The position numbers were made by a program, and so were the translations under genes. From assembly GCA_018697195.1 (NCBI GenBank), contig CM031864.1, positions 22,354,370 to 22,418,369 on the forward strand: a stretch of DNA of 64,000 nt, read 5' to 3'. This DNA is from Certhia americana. Its lineage: Eukaryota > Chordata > Aves > Passeriformes > Certhiidae. This document shows positions 25,601-39,048 of this stretch, piece after piece; within the stretch, counting starts at the first letter, position 1, and every line of letters begins with the position of its first letter. The notes beneath the pieces were generated by a model. That model was not told the origin of the DNA and ran no database searches. It saw only the letters and a list, made by a program, of their open reading frames with translations.

Positions 25601-28600
25601 ATGATCTGTAGTCTGGCCACCTGTCCCAGAGCCATTGCACCTCACCTTTCCTCCTGGAAAGCTGGCCTCCAAAAGCCACTGTCATGTTGTGTGCCTCAGG
25701 AACTGACTCTCCATTCTGAACGAGTTGTAGTGGCACTTTCTCTTTCAAAACTGTATGTGTTCCTGTATTAAGTTATGCTGGCTCTGTAGTTTGGTATTTT
25801 GTTAGATTAAGGTTTACTTCTTTCCTTCTTAGTGCCCCTGACAGTTGTGTTTTATGAGACAGGGATAAATCAGCCCCGTTGTGTTTGTGTGCTGTTTCAG
25901 GTATGGCTCTGCATCTGTTTCAAACCAGTGGGTAGTGAATCTTAGGATGGGCAAGAGTTTATCTGTTTCAGCAAATTGGAGTACTGGTCTCTTCCTGCAT
26001 GTTCTTGTGAAAATACCCATTTGCTTAATGACTGAAGACAAATGCATTAAGGATAGTATGACCTATGTCTGGAATCATTAAATAGGGTTGTGATGATGAA
26101 TAAAGAATCAGGAAAATTAGGTACTCCTTCAAGAATATCTTTTTAAAAAATTTTTGCTGCTGAGACCAGCTTAATTCACTAGTCTAACAGCTCTCCTCTG
26201 GCTTGTCTTGTCCACAGACTTTGACAAAGATGATGGCTGTTTTTCATTATTAAATACTATCTTTCTCACATGTATCAGTGTAGTGGTGCCCAGAGGAAAA
26301 CTGACCAAAGCACAGATTATATTGTTATGCAGTAATTACTTAAGACATGCAGTGATCTTTTTCTAATCCTGTCAGCTATGTAGCAGGTTCAGTTAATAGA
26401 TCCTCTTCCATGTTTGAAAGTGCCTTGCTTAAATACACAGACTTTTGTGGTGTATGCCCAGCCTGACTTCGAGGAGGCTGGGTTCTGGGCTGTTTTCCTT
26501 GCCTGTGAATCATGCAGCCCAGAGTATTTTTAGTGCTGCAATGTATTTACATTCTTAGATTAGCAGCAGCCTGTCCTGGACAGGGCAGTCACACATGGGC
26601 AAAGCTAAACCAACTGGGAATACCTCCACAGAAGATGGTGCTGGTAACTCTTGCTGATATTCTAGAGAGACTCTTAAGGAGTGTTATGTTATCCATCTGA
26701 TATCTTAATAACATCAAATCGTTTAGGTGCAAAACATGAAAAGTTGGGAGTGCAAGAAACAGTCCCAAAGTACCTTAATCCTCCTATCGATAGCACTGCT
26801 ATTGGGTTACACGGTTCTAATCCCAGAGGAGTTGTTGCCTGACATTAAACTGTCCAAATAGTATTTATATCTGCTGCTGCCCTGCAAGATCACTTAACCC
26901 TGCACAGCAGTTTAAAAGTAGTTAATGACAGACCCAGCATGACTTGCCCCTTATGAATGATCACATAAGTTCGACCTGTGCTGTCATGGTTTATGGAGGA
27001 AGGCAGTTTGTCCATAGCCTGCTTCAGCCACAGCAGGTAATTTGAAATGAAATGAGACAGTTTCTACAAGCAGATTGATTTGGGAATCTTGCCTGTTCTT
27101 CCCTTTGACCCTTGACAAGTTGACACTACAAAGATTGTGACTTTAAAAAATGATTGGGTGCAAATACATTTAGGTAGATGATTTACTATGTGTTAAAGCA
27201 AGGACAGTGCATTTAGAATGGAGCTGTGAGGGAAGGTAATTGTAAACTTTAACAACTCGTGTTTTATGTTTCTGTATCTTATTAATTGTCTGAGTAGGTG
27301 AATCTTCTCATAACAGGAGACCAAGTACTGTATCTAATAAACTGTGTGTGAGAGTCCACAGACTCTGCATACCAGTATTCAGTATTTCAGTTATGCAGAA
27401 ATAAGTGTATGGGATTTAGAAAGGCAACTGGAACGCTTTCTTTGAGCTGCAAGGGGTTAAGTCTGAAGATGAACATATGGATGTATAGGTTGCTCAATCC
27501 AAAGATGTCTTTATTTTGTTATTCTTTTGCAAATGCAGTCATGCAAATACAAATATTGAAATAGTGAGTTCCAGCATACCATAGATAACTGGCAAATAGT
27601 GAAAGAATGAAAGGATGCCAGAGAGAGAGAGAAAATCACAATTATGTGTCTGTAAATACTCTGGTTTTGCAAAGCACACACCCTCTTAGTTAAAAAGAAT
27701 TATGTAGACTTTATAAGACACTAAATGGCGATTTTATTTGAGTGCCTTTTTCTCATTTATGTAATTGGATTTTTCCCAAACTATTATGTGATTAATTACA
27801 TAATTTGAAAATAATTAATAACTAGAATGTATTGCTTCTGAAGAATTACCCTACAATTATTCAGGATAGTATGTAAAACACGAGTACAAATGTTGCTGAA
27901 GTATGTCTCATATAAATTTCATTATAATTAAAAATTGAATGTTTAATTACATAGCAGCCTAGAAAGCATAAAGTAGTCTTTGATAGGCCACCTAGCATTA
28001 AATGTGCTATGAGTGTGTAGTTGTAAAGGCATAATATGAAGTAAATGTTTGCACAAAGTTCAGTCTCTCTGCTGGTCTTTCTCCTACTGTCTGTTCAAAA
28101 TGCATTGTATGAAGCATTATTTTGAAGATGCTTATAAAAAAAATTCTTATTGGTCTAGGTTGAAATTGTTTAACACCTTTTTGACTGTGTCTTTACTGAA
28201 GAATATTAGAAGTATTTTGCTGAAATGTTTCTTTATGTTGTCCATTTGGTTTAATAGACGTGCCATTTAATAAGCTCTCTACCTGTAAGGATAGACTATT
28301 TGACCTTTATGACCTGCCAGTGGTAGACATAGTATAAGATTGCTTTGTGAAATAAAGCTGTCGGTAACATCAACAAAATAAAAAATGATCGTATTCCAAT
28401 ACTCTCTGCTCAGTACTATGACAGCAGTGAAATATGGAATAAAATTGAAAGTAGATTAGTTTTGGGTCCTAAGTCATGTTTTGACAAGATATAAGAGAGG
28501 AGAACATATCTTTGAACTTTTAGTTTTAAAGTTTTTTAATGAAAATATTTATCATTTTGTAAGGTTCCTTCTTTCTTTATCACAACGGGGCTGTATAACC

Positions 28601-31600
28601 TTAAAACAATCCATTCTCTTATTGTGAGGGATATAAATACTGTACTATCTTTTATATTAAACATCATAAAGGATACATGCACGGTATGAAATTGCTTGAC
28701 ACTTGCAAGTAAAGGACTGTCATGTTAATAAAAAGCTTATTGGAGAGGTTGAAAACAGTCATTAATAAGCCACATATTTTTAAACTATGTAAAGCATGTA
28801 AATACTGCAGACAAGAAGCCAGGCTTTGCCATATTTTCTCCTCTCTTTTTGGAATACTTAAGGTCTCAAGCAATAATGTAAATGAAAATAATCAGATTGC
28901 CTCTTCTGTGCTCATTGTAAACTTTGTATGATTAGAAAATAAATGAATACTTTTAGTTGCAGTTATTAATCAAATCAAATGAAGAGTTTGGGGGGAGCAA
29001 TGACGACATGACTGTGAATGCTGGAATTTAGACAACTTGCTTTCAGTCTTTTCTGAAGGAGAAAAAAAACAAACCAAAAGAAGAAACCTTTAAAGAGGGA
29101 GTGGTAAAATCCCTTAACCAAAATCCTCTTTGTACTATAGATATGTAGTGTGGGAAATGGAAGAAAAGATACATTAAACAATGACTCTGTGCATCAAAAA
29201 TAGAAATCAAATGAATTTTAACTTCTTAATCTAGTATTAACATCATTAACTATTTCTCCTTTTCTATTTTTTTAATACTACCTTTTTTGAAAATGCCTTT
29301 TAGTTTGGTTATTATCATTTGTCTCTTCTATTCCTCTAAGTGCTCAATTGTTAGTCTTTTAAAAAAATTCTTTAAAGTTAATGGAGTGGATTGTTGTTTT
29401 TTGTTTTTTTTTTTTTCCATGGCAAACATTTATTTTTGACTCCAAAGGAATAAAATACCCTTCCTGAATGAAGTCACAGTATTTCTGCAAAGATACTAGT
29501 CTCAGCAAATTAGGGTATTCTCTGAGGAAACAAAAAATTTTTTTTAATGGTAACACATAAGCAAAAATATAAACATAAAATCAGGCAGAAAATTAATACA
29601 GAATTTCTGTCTTACCCAGTGCCTCGAAGTGAACTGCAATGATGTGCTTTTAGCAGAGATTTATCTACTTGGAGCATGATACAACTCCAAAGTTTAGTAA
29701 AATAAGGTAAACCGATAACGAAGGAATGTTGCCCATCCTCAAGCTGTGCCTCAAGTTGTTTGAAATGAAGAGGAGAAGAGTTTGCAGGAAGATCTACCTG
29801 CTCTGCTATACAAATGCATTTGACTGTGTTATGACTCTGTGGTTTTGCCCTTCCAGATGATGTGAAAGCAATGTAATTGCCTGTAATCCTCTGGCCCCAC
29901 AGATGGTTGAGGTGCTCTGTTGCTGAGATCTTTGGTGGAAACTGTTGTGTCTCTCTTTGAATGAGGTTAATCCCCATTACTGTTGGTTTCTGTGACTGTA
30001 AGCCAGGAGCCCAGCAGCAGCATCTTTGCAGGTTTGAGCTCTCAGTGCTCCAGGAGTATTTCAATGCCAATGGCCAGTGTTGCCCAGAAAGTGGGGCAGG
30101 GGTGGAGAGCGTGGAGTATTGGTCACCAGCAAGCACTGAGGAGGAGTCTCCTGCTGGAAGTTCCATGTGCCCCTCTTTCAGTGGTGAGAAGCTCCTGGAG
30201 AGAGTTTACTCTTCCCAGCAGAGTGAGGTACAGTGTCCATGTGTGCCTGGCTGGGATTGCCAGCAGCAGCAGGACATGGCTTTGTTGTGGATTCACTAAG
30301 CAAAAGGAAATTGCTCCCCTGCTTCTCCAGATTTTGCATCAGTAGTGTTTCTTGTGACAGGAGTACTTCTTTTTTCCTCTCAGACTTAGGTGCATATTTT
30401 AAAATATAGTTTATAATGCTGTTTTTCCTGCTTTCTGGGGACTTTGCAGAAGCCTGTTGTGTTGGAGGTGGGCTGTAAGCACAGTGATGAAGCACATGGC
30501 TTTGTCTGCAGCTATTAATTTGCTGTTTCCCTTCACCATGTGTCTTCTTTATTCTATCCTACCCTTCCTTGCCCAAATTATCTACCACTGGATAGATAGA
30601 ATTGCTAAGAAAATGGGCAAGAGAAGGTGGTGTCTAGCTTCCCACGATTTTCCAGCAGTTCTTTTGGACTTGAACTCTTTGTCTATCTACGCCAGACAGT
30701 TTTTTAGTCGTTACATTGCCAACTCCCTGAGACGAACCATGTGGAATTACAAATGGACTAATCCTAAATGGCTTTTTATGAGTAAGTGTCTGTCAGTGCT
30801 GAGAACTGTTGTTACAAAGATGATGAGAAATTTGTTACTTTAAACTCAGATTTTTGGAAACCTTTAACTCAGTGGATTAAATAGAGACTGAGAACATTGA
30901 AACAGTCAAGCAGGTTTTCTTGCCTTTCAACAGGAAATTCGGGGTCTTATGCCTGTTTGACATGGTATGTGTTTCTTAAAACCTCTGACTTGTTTAAACA
31001 GCTATGTAACCATATCTCTTTTAATTTGCTCTGCATCAAAAATCATAAAGATTTACGCAGAAGCTCCAGAGTCTCCATAATTGACCTGAATAATTGGCTT
31101 AAAGATGAAGGTGTAAAAAGTAACATCTAAAACTTGATATTAAACCAAAGGTAGAGGGGAGGAGTGGGAAGGATCAAGAAAGGAGAAATGGGGTAGCACA
31201 AGAGATGATGGTGTAACATTCACTGTCTCCCGGATCTAGGTCACTCATAATGCTGTATCTTACATGGACAGTTCTGGGTGATTTTGAAATAAGTCTCAGC
31301 ATAGTCCAGACAGACTCGTGGAAGACCACTTCTGTCACTGTTTTGCTTTGTGTTGGAAAAGAGCCTGAGATTGAATGAATTATGGGTAGATGGAAATTTT
31401 TGAGTATGGACCTATTAACCTTGTTACAGGGAAGCTGTCAATTAGCCCATTGTATCCTTTCTGAAAAGAAACCTTGCCTTATAAGAATGCTAAGTTGCCT
31501 GTAAATCAACACTTGAAAAAGAAGTTATCCCATGGATAATATGGTGTGCTCTGACCTGGATTACTTGGCTCAAGCATATTTTGACTGGCATTGTGCAAAA

Positions 31601-32060
31601 GCCTTTCTTTTAAGTTCAAACTCGCTGCACACTGGCACTAGAAATTTAGCCTAGATTTGAACAGACATACAGAAGAGTAAAGATGGAAATGGTGAACATG
31701 GGATAAAATACGTAGTGTAAAATATATATAAATTATTCACAACTAAGTATATTTCTTTGGAAACTCTCCCAATTTTACTATGTAGTATAGAATTTCTTTT
31801 AGCAATTGATCAGCCTCTCTTTTCTTTCCATTCCCATCCCATCTGTGATTATTCTCATTCCTTTTCACAAACTGCATAATAGTTGAATTTACTACTAATT
31901 GCTTGTTCTTGAACTTACAGCTCCGTTCTTGATAACCTTTTCTCAAAATTCCGCAGAAGATTTAAATTGCACAAATGGGACTAATTCTGTGAGCAGTACA
32001 AACAGAGGACTCCTGTGATGTTATTTTTGTTTTTAATTCCATCGTATCCACAGTGGGTGA
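22662..32060. other. Intergenic DNA with one CR1 scrap, no gene recognised
   Basis: No recognisable coding gene. The longest frames are 184 codons on the minus strand (29612-30166), overlapped by 112- and 120-codon plus-strand frames, and 128 codons on the plus strand (30457-30843). None has a recognisable domain. The block at 29960-30290 is GC-richer than its surroundings and may be an old repeat or a transcribed non-coding segment. GTTT/T-rich low-complexity stretches occur near 23365-23400 and 24755-24795, and a T run near 29400-29415. Confidence 0.55.
23771..23825 (-). mobile_element. CR1 LINE 3'-terminal fragment, antisense
   Basis: The words TGATTATAGAATGGTTAGAG, TTGGAAGTAACCTTAAACAT and CTTCCAACCCC match the antisense 3' end of avian CR1 elements (family form: ATAGAATGGTTTGGGTTGGAA, then ACCTTAAAGATCATC, then TTCCAACCCC, recalled). 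The fragment is only about 55 bases; what follows is too diverged to assign. Confidence 0.75.
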
Positions 32061-32064
32061 TGTC

Positions 32065-32206
32065 CCTGGCCGTGTGGCGCTCGTGGTTTCCAGGCTCGTG
32101 GGTTCGCTGCCGCAGTTCCCCGAGTGGCCGAGAGGTGGCAGCACCCCCTGCGCTGTCCGTGCGCGGGCCGGCGGTGCGGGGCACGGGCGGGGAAAACCGG
32201 GAAAAT
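32065..32206. promoter_or_regulatory. Small CpG cluster containing a CTCF-type motif
   Basis: About 18 CpGs in roughly 140 bases, in otherwise AT-rich DNA. The cluster includes the CTCF-like site at 32125-32143 and ends in a run of GCGCGG/CGGGCGGGG boxes. It is shorter than a classical CpG island. A bound insulator that keeps local CpGs unmethylated would explain it, as would a minor promoter. Confidence 0.5.
32125..32143 (+). promoter_or_regulatory. Candidate CTCF binding site
   Basis: TGGCCGAGAGGTGGCAGCA fits the CTCF core on the plus strand. Its inner 14 bases, 32128-32141 (CCGAGAGGTGGCAG), agree with the CCGCGNGGNGGCAG consensus at all informative positions except the fourth. A second, weaker core-like run lies on the minus strand immediately downstream (about 32140-32156). 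CTCF sites mark loop anchors and domain boundaries; this one would sit between ZNF281 and whatever lies to the right. Occupancy cannot be inferred from sequence. Confidence 0.55.
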
Positions 32207-35200
32207 GGAGATTTAGTGTGAAAACAATAATCATTGCAGCTGGGCTCTGCTGCCTGCTCTGTGCTAACAGGGACACAGAAAGTCAGGCTGATGATTTGGA
32301 GTGTCGCATGCGGGTTCTAGGCATGAAATTTCAGTGGCTGAGCGAACATCTGTTTGTGTAAACCCAAATATTCTCTTCCCCAGCGCAGGGGGTGGCAGCT
32401 GATAACACGAGTGTCAGTCAGCTGTGTGATGCCCTGGCACACTCTAAAGCTGTGAGCTGCTGCTCCTGTCAGCCACGGCCACAGCAGAATCAGCACAAGC
32501 CTTTGCTGGCTGTCTGCTGGTCACTGAATGTTTTGGTTAATAACTTCCAAGGGATGGAAACTGAAAGAATTTGTAATAGTAGTTTGTCTTCAGTTATTCT
32601 CGTAATTATTTTTATGAGTAGGACGTGCTAAAGAAATGTTCTGCATTTTGGCCAGGACAGTTTGCTTTGGAGAGCAACCTTTGTAGCAGCTATTACTGCT
32701 GCATGTCACTTTTATGATCACAGTGAAATCATCTGAAATACAGCTTATTTGTGTTGTACTGAGGTTTTCTTCTTTTTGAGGATATATGCTTTTTACTTAT
32801 TTGGTTTTTTTCCATATTGAGTTAAAGCCAGTGGTACCGTTTAAAAGCTGCACATTTTTTCCTTCTTTCTGCTTCTGCCAAATGCTTTTCCATTCACTCT
32901 TTCTTGATGTTGCCTGCATGGTGTTTTTGGAGGAAGAGGACTTGATGTTATTCCCTTCAAGGGCTTCACCAACTGGTTTTTGCCTTTCCATTGGTAATCT
33001 GTGATAGGTGAAATGCACCTCATTGTGTGTGTAATTCCATTTTCTGTCAGGCTCCAGAGTTTGTTTTGGTGTTAAGCTTGCAAATAGAAGGCACATGCTG
33101 GAGCTGGTGGAGGTCTGTTAGCAGCCTGTATTGCTGTTTCGTTGTGTTCCTAATACTAACAAATGTTAAAGGGGCTCATAAAATGCCTCCTATTTTCTCA
33201 GTGAAAAGAAAATGGTAATAGGCTTGGGCATTGAGAATCACAGGAAACTCCTTAGCAATGGGAAGCATGCTGCTTTCCCCATGGATGAATGAGCTGTTCT
33301 CCACTGCAGTTCGAGTCCCAATCGATTTGGGGAGAGAGACGGGAGACCATAATGATGAATGAAGCTGAGTGTCCCAGGTGACAGTGTTGTTCACTTATGA
33401 AGTACTCTAAGTTATTTACAGATTTTTTTCCCCCCCAAGGTTACAGTGCTGTACATAACACAGGTCAGATCTGTACAAGAAATACTATAGTCTAAGGTGT
33501 TTCTGGTAGTTTTTTTTCTGCCCTTTCATCTCCTCATGCTCTTCCTTCCTTCTCTTCTCCCCACCCCTTTCTGTTGGAGGTAGAGTTTAGATGATGACAA
33601 ACCCCATCTATCTGACCAGTGCTGGATCTGCCTGTACAGCTCTGTGTTCCTGCAGTGCACTATGCAGCAATTGTGTGTCAGCTCCAAAACAAAGTTTATG
33701 ATGTTTTTGAAGACTCTGTTAGTTTCTGCCAATGTTAACCTAGAAACGGCAACAGCAATTCACTACTCTGTGAAGTTATTTTATGAATCTGGTGGTGCTT
33801 GCCAAGAGGACTGTAACCCAGAAATGGTGGCATCCTACAGAGAGGAAATCAAAAAGGAGTGGGGTGGATATTCAAGTGATTAAAGAGCTAGGACATTGCG
33901 TGGCTTTGTCACTGCCACTATGGTAAAGCCTCCTGTAAAAAGAAACTGCTCTTTAGCAGTTAGCCAAGGGAGCTGAGTAAGATACAAATGCAGCATGAAT
34001 AATAGTGGGTTCCTTGCCACATCAGTTTACCTGGGACTCATATTTCCTTAATTCTGAAAGGAATTTTTATTGGATGAATTAAAAAAAAGAGGGCCAAAAT
34101 ATCAATATTATGAGGCCTTATGATGTATGCCAGCAAGGTTTTCTTTCTTGTTTGTATTTTGAATATGACTTTTTTTTTTTTTTTTTGATAATTATGACTC
34201 TGTGTGTTACTTCTGCATTATCCCAGCTGCTGAAAAAAACCCTGAGAAACATAGTGTAATCCTCTCCTTGAATATGTTATTTTTCTTTTTGCCTCGTATG
34301 GCAACCCTGTAATATGTGAGGACTATCAGTCATGCATAGGTTTATCTACAGTCTTTTGTGGAGTTAGGGAATACTATAGAATGGCACCTAAAGTACAGGG
34401 TCTTTGGGGACTTCTGTGGCATCACATGTGATGGTTGTCCCTGAAGTTTCTGACTGAACCCATGTTCCATAAACCATCTTACTACTTCTCCAATATATAA
34501 TAGAGGTAGAGGAATAAATCTGAAGACAAAAGCAAAAAAAAAGAAACCTCAAATGTGCATCTTGAGATTTTCAAAAAAAAGCTCTGGATATTTGCAATTT
34601 GAATCAATAACACACAGACAAGATCACGTGCACAGCAGTCTGTGCATGTAACAAAGAGTTGTTTTTCATGTAAGCATGTTTTTATCTGGAACTGTAACAC
34701 CCTTCAAATACTCCTTTGTGATATTTCAGTATAGTGCTTTCATGAGAAGATAAGACTTGGCCAGTGTGCTATTAATCCTCTGTATTCAGAAGAAATGCAT
34801 TTAAGCGTTGCTAGACTTGGTCCAGCTATTTCTGTGCAGGGCAGCTGGATGCAGCATTCTCCCTTGTCTTTTTCTAGCTGTGAAAGTTGTAAATGCCTTT
34901 TTTGTAGTGTCTGACACAAAATTCTGTGTAATTTTTTTTTTCTCTAAAAATTAGCACTGTATCATGGTATCATTAGTACAGCTTCAAATATTTTGTTACT
35001 CAGATTTATTTTGGACTCTCAGGAAAACTTTCTGCCATGTCCATTGTGCTGCTGCAGGTGGCATATCCTTGGCTTCTTTTGGGGTGTATGGTGAAATGTG
35101 TTTCAGTCATTCATTTGTTCCTACTTGTAGTTAAGAGGTTTTAGAGATGAGGTGGGATGAGTGGGAGCTGTTCTGCACTGCCAGCTTTCTGTACCTGCCA

Positions 35201-38200
35201 TAGGGGCTGGCTGACCTGCTTTGGGAGTTGGTGTAGGGATGGTGTTTGTTGGGTGATTGTTGCTGGTAGCAGGTCACAGTAAGCAATGATTGTCATTGAG
35301 ACCACTGCCATGTGCTGTGCTGAGAGAAAGCCAATGTCCACTTCAGTGCCTCAGATATCACCTGGGCAAATTTTGACCATTTAGTGGTCACTGTGAATCA
35401 AATTCTGTTGTCCTGAGGTAAATAAAGCTCCTCTGCAACCTTTAGTGGATGTTTTGCTTTCCTTAATTTAGCTTGGTAAGGTTCTGCACCAAAACTCTTC
35501 CTTGAGGATTTCTCTCTTTGAGCTTAGAATTTATATCACTCAAGTTTCTTGATACTTCTAAGCTTGGGTCTGAGATAAATGAGATTATCACAATGTAGTA
35601 TGGAACACTTTAAGGGACTTGCAGAATCCAATTTTTCTGTTTATTTCATAGGTTAAGGTGCAATGAAAGCTTAGTCTGCAGAAGGAAATAATATTCCTTG
35701 GGATGAAAGAAATGCTCTAAAATTTTGAACATCAGTTCCATGCTTGGTTTTACCACAGATGACTTCTATAAGCCAGAAGCCCTTCTGGGCCTCAGCACCT
35801 GCAGAGTGGGGGTGGTGAGGACAGTATCTTCCAAAATGTAGCTAAGAGCAAAACTAGGAAGAGTGTCATTATTGAAATGTATTTACCTAGTGTCATTATT
35901 GAAATATATTTACTTCTCTGCATAACATCTTCCTCACAGCATTGGTAAAGAACAGCTTCTTTGCAGTACAGCTGAAGTAAGGGGCTGCTGAGTATCTTGA
36001 TGTCCTTCATACCTGAGACCTGCTAATCCCTGCATCAGGGACAGGGAGTAAAGTGGTGTGGGTTTTGAGGGACAAACTGTGTCAGTGAAACTGTAATTCC
36101 TGCTTGTCCTTCCTGTTTTAGGATAGCCCCATCGTGGGGGTATTTGGTGAGGTTGGAGATGTGGTAGTGATTTGTGGCCAGACTGTGTGGTGCTGGCAAT
36201 GCTTTATTGCTGTAATCCTTGTGTTGCCAGTTTTCAGGAGACTGGCAAACACTTGATCTTTGGTGAAAAAGAATCTCTGAAGAAACTGTCCTTCCATGTG
36301 TGCTAATGAAACTCTTCTTTCCCACGGGCCCATGCCATTTCTGAAATCCTGAATTACATGGCACTTTGATAGGGAGGTGATGATTTGGTTAAATTGCAGA
36401 CTGTCTCAGCCCTTTCTGAGGGGTGACATGTCCAGTTTGAGGATTTTTTTTGGAAAACAAGTATATGTCTTTGTCAGCTGGCCTGTTCTTCAGGGTTCAT
36501 ACAAACTGCTGCTGTCCTCATGTCCCCAAAACACAGCCCAGGTCCTCTCTGCAGAGACACTGCCTATGTTTGTTAATGCTCTGGACACACTGACAGTCAC
36601 CTGCCTTGGAGTAGGGCAGAGCCACAAGCATTTCCTTCTAAACCTCTCTTTCTCTGCTGAGCAAAAATTTATTGTATATATATAAAAATGTTTATAATAA
36701 AATGGAAAATCTATAATAATATAGATTATATATCACTGAACTAAACTTATAAATATACAAGGTCCATTCCTCATTCTGTACTGAGTGAATGTAATATTGA
36801 GATTTTTTCTTCCAAAAATACAACAAAAATAATTATGGAGTTGGCTCAGAAATAAAAGTATTTTATTTTATGCTATAAAATAATAGATTCTTTGGACTCA
36901 GTCGTGGTTTAGAACCTGCATGGTACACTTAGATTTTTTCAAACATGTGCTTTATTTTATTTTCAAATTGGAATTTTCTGTAATCTTGTCTCTCCATGAG
37001 TCTGATGTTAAAATGAAACATGAAATATTCTGCAGCTTGCAGTAATACTCTGTAGTGTGCTGTAGCAAGCAGCTGCACTATGAGATCCTAAGTAAGAATT
37101 AGCTGATATTTTTCATGTCTTCTGTCTGAATTTTTTGCAGACTCACTGTGGGTATGAGAATTAATCCCACAACCCTATCTGTTCTGTAGAAAATTGGATA
37201 CAAAATAGCCTTTAATTCATGCTTGCTTTTTCCTGCCAGAAGGAAATTGTAAGGATTTCAAGTTGGCATAACATTTGACTTACTAGAAGAAGATTGGGCC
37301 AGTGGATACCTGTACAAATACTTTATTAGAAGTGTTTTACTTGAAGTAAATTTCTGTATTTGCACATGAAATAAGGGTTTTGATAGGATGTTTTTCAAAT
37401 TTCCAATGACATGGTGTCGGCCTGTAATATTTATGTATTGAATGAATGTGTTGAATGGCTCAAGAAGTGACATGTCTTGTTCCTCAGAATATTCAGATTG
37501 TTTGTTACCAGTGTGGGAAAGCTGTCATACCTATAAAAATACTTAAAGCAATGATTTAAATTGTAGGTGAAGGATGTAATTATATTCTGTAGGGTTATAA
37601 ATGCTATGAAAAGACATTACAGAAAAATATTTAATGCAACTATTTAAAGTCTGTTTAATGTAGAAAGGGAGAAGCTTTTAAGAGAAAAATTTTAGGACAG
37701 TTGCTTTGCCTTTCTGAGTGAGAAGAGAGGAAGCCCCTGGAGGCAGGAATGGGTATGGATTTTGGGGATTTGGGTTTTGTGTAGAAGCTGTTACTGACCA
37801 TGTCACGTGTTTTACATGTTTTGCTAGAGCAAGCTTTGAAGTGTTTGGTGAGGCCAGAACTTCTTCATTGTAACAGGAGAGTGTGTTCAATATTTAGGTT
37901 GCCTCCTTTTCATTCATCTATGCTGCAGTCATGCTGGCTGGCCACAATACTGTACCCCATTTTGTTCCCTGACCTGTATGCTGAGGCAGAAGGGATTCTG
38001 AGACAGGACAGAGCAGTGCAGCCCGTGCCTCTTTCCAGGAGAGCAGCTTCTCTCTGCCTGGGGACATCCTTCCTCCCTTGTCCAGCTCACTGCAGAGCTG
38101 CCTGACAAGCAGCAGAGCCATGAGGGCTATGTGCCTTCCTCTGGATCAAGTCTCAGGCCTGGTTAAGTGGTAGTGACTTGCCACACTAGAAATCCCTTGT

Positions 38201-39000
38201 GTCTTTTGGGGAAAAGCAGGGGACAGGTTGCCAGCATGTTTGTTTTTTTCCATAGTCTAACCTGTCCTTTTGTCAGTGCTGCCATGATGGGTTGCCTTGA
38301 CCAGTGCTGTGTGTCCCTGTGGCCGTAAGTGTCTATGAGGAAGCTGGGAGGGTGGGAGTGCCTGTTTGCTTTCATCTGATTGCAGAGCCGTGCATCCTCT
38401 GTGCTCCTGGCCACCTTGAAGTCCTGTTGAGGCAGTGCAGACTCCTCCTCTGCTCCATAGCCCTGTAATGTTGTCCATGAATCCCAAGTGCAAAGGCTTT
38501 AATAGCTTTGCAGTAACGTGAGGTACAGATGCAATGTCTGTTGCATTGCAGAATCCCTGACAGCAATACCCGGGCTGGGAATTGTAATTGAGGTCCTGTA
38601 GTGGTTGCAAGTTTCTGGATTGTGTCATGCAGGGGTAATAGACTGATTCTGCAGCCCAAAGGGAGCAAACTCTGGAGGAAGGGGTTCCAGATGGCTGAGC
38701 ATGGTTCATTTGGCTCAGTTTGTTGGAATTGCAGTGAGCAAATGACTCAACTCTACTTTAATAAAGCTTTGTGGATACCAGAACAAAGGAGTTGAGGAGA
38801 CTGCAAGGTATGACAAGACAATTGAGCCAGGCCATTTAGCTGCTTATAGACCCCAAGAGAATTGCTTGTTTTGCTGTGTCTGAAGGTATATCATGTACAA
38901 ATTTATCAGGTGCTTATGCTTTAACTAAGAAGGTTCAAATATATTATTTTATATATTTTATCTAGGTAAATAAAATATATAATTATATGTAATATCTATT
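32207..39000. other. Intergenic AT-rich DNA, no gene recognised
   Basis: No convincing gene. The longest frame is 150 codons on the minus strand (38257-38709), overlapped by a 98-codon frame in another phase; the translation shows no family motif I can defend. A T run lies near 34169-34186. A perfect hairpin CCCCA-TCG-TGGGG occurs at 36127-36139, and AT-rich low-complexity sequence at 36670-36760. Confidence 0.55.
35862..35915. repeat. 27-bp tandem duplication
   Basis: Two 27-bp units (35862-35888 and 35889-35915) both start AGTGTCATTATTGAAAT and differ at only a few positions. A recent local duplication, probably by replication slippage. Confidence 0.85.
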
Positions 39001-39009
39001 TGTATATAA

Positions 39010-39011
<2 letters not shown>

Positions 39012-39045
<34 letters not shown>
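39012..39045. repeat. (TA)n microsatellite
   Basis: About 17 uninterrupted AT dinucleotides, preceded from about 38940 by further AT-rich sequence with TATATA runs. Likely length-polymorphic and able to form cruciforms. Confidence 0.95.

Positions 39046-39048
<3 letters not shown>

Noticed and set aside
38257..38709. A 150-codon minus-strand frame briefly considered as a decayed Harbinger-type transposase
   Set aside because: Resemblance was limited to a few residues across two reading phases. No DDE motif, terminal inverted repeats or target-site duplication was seen.
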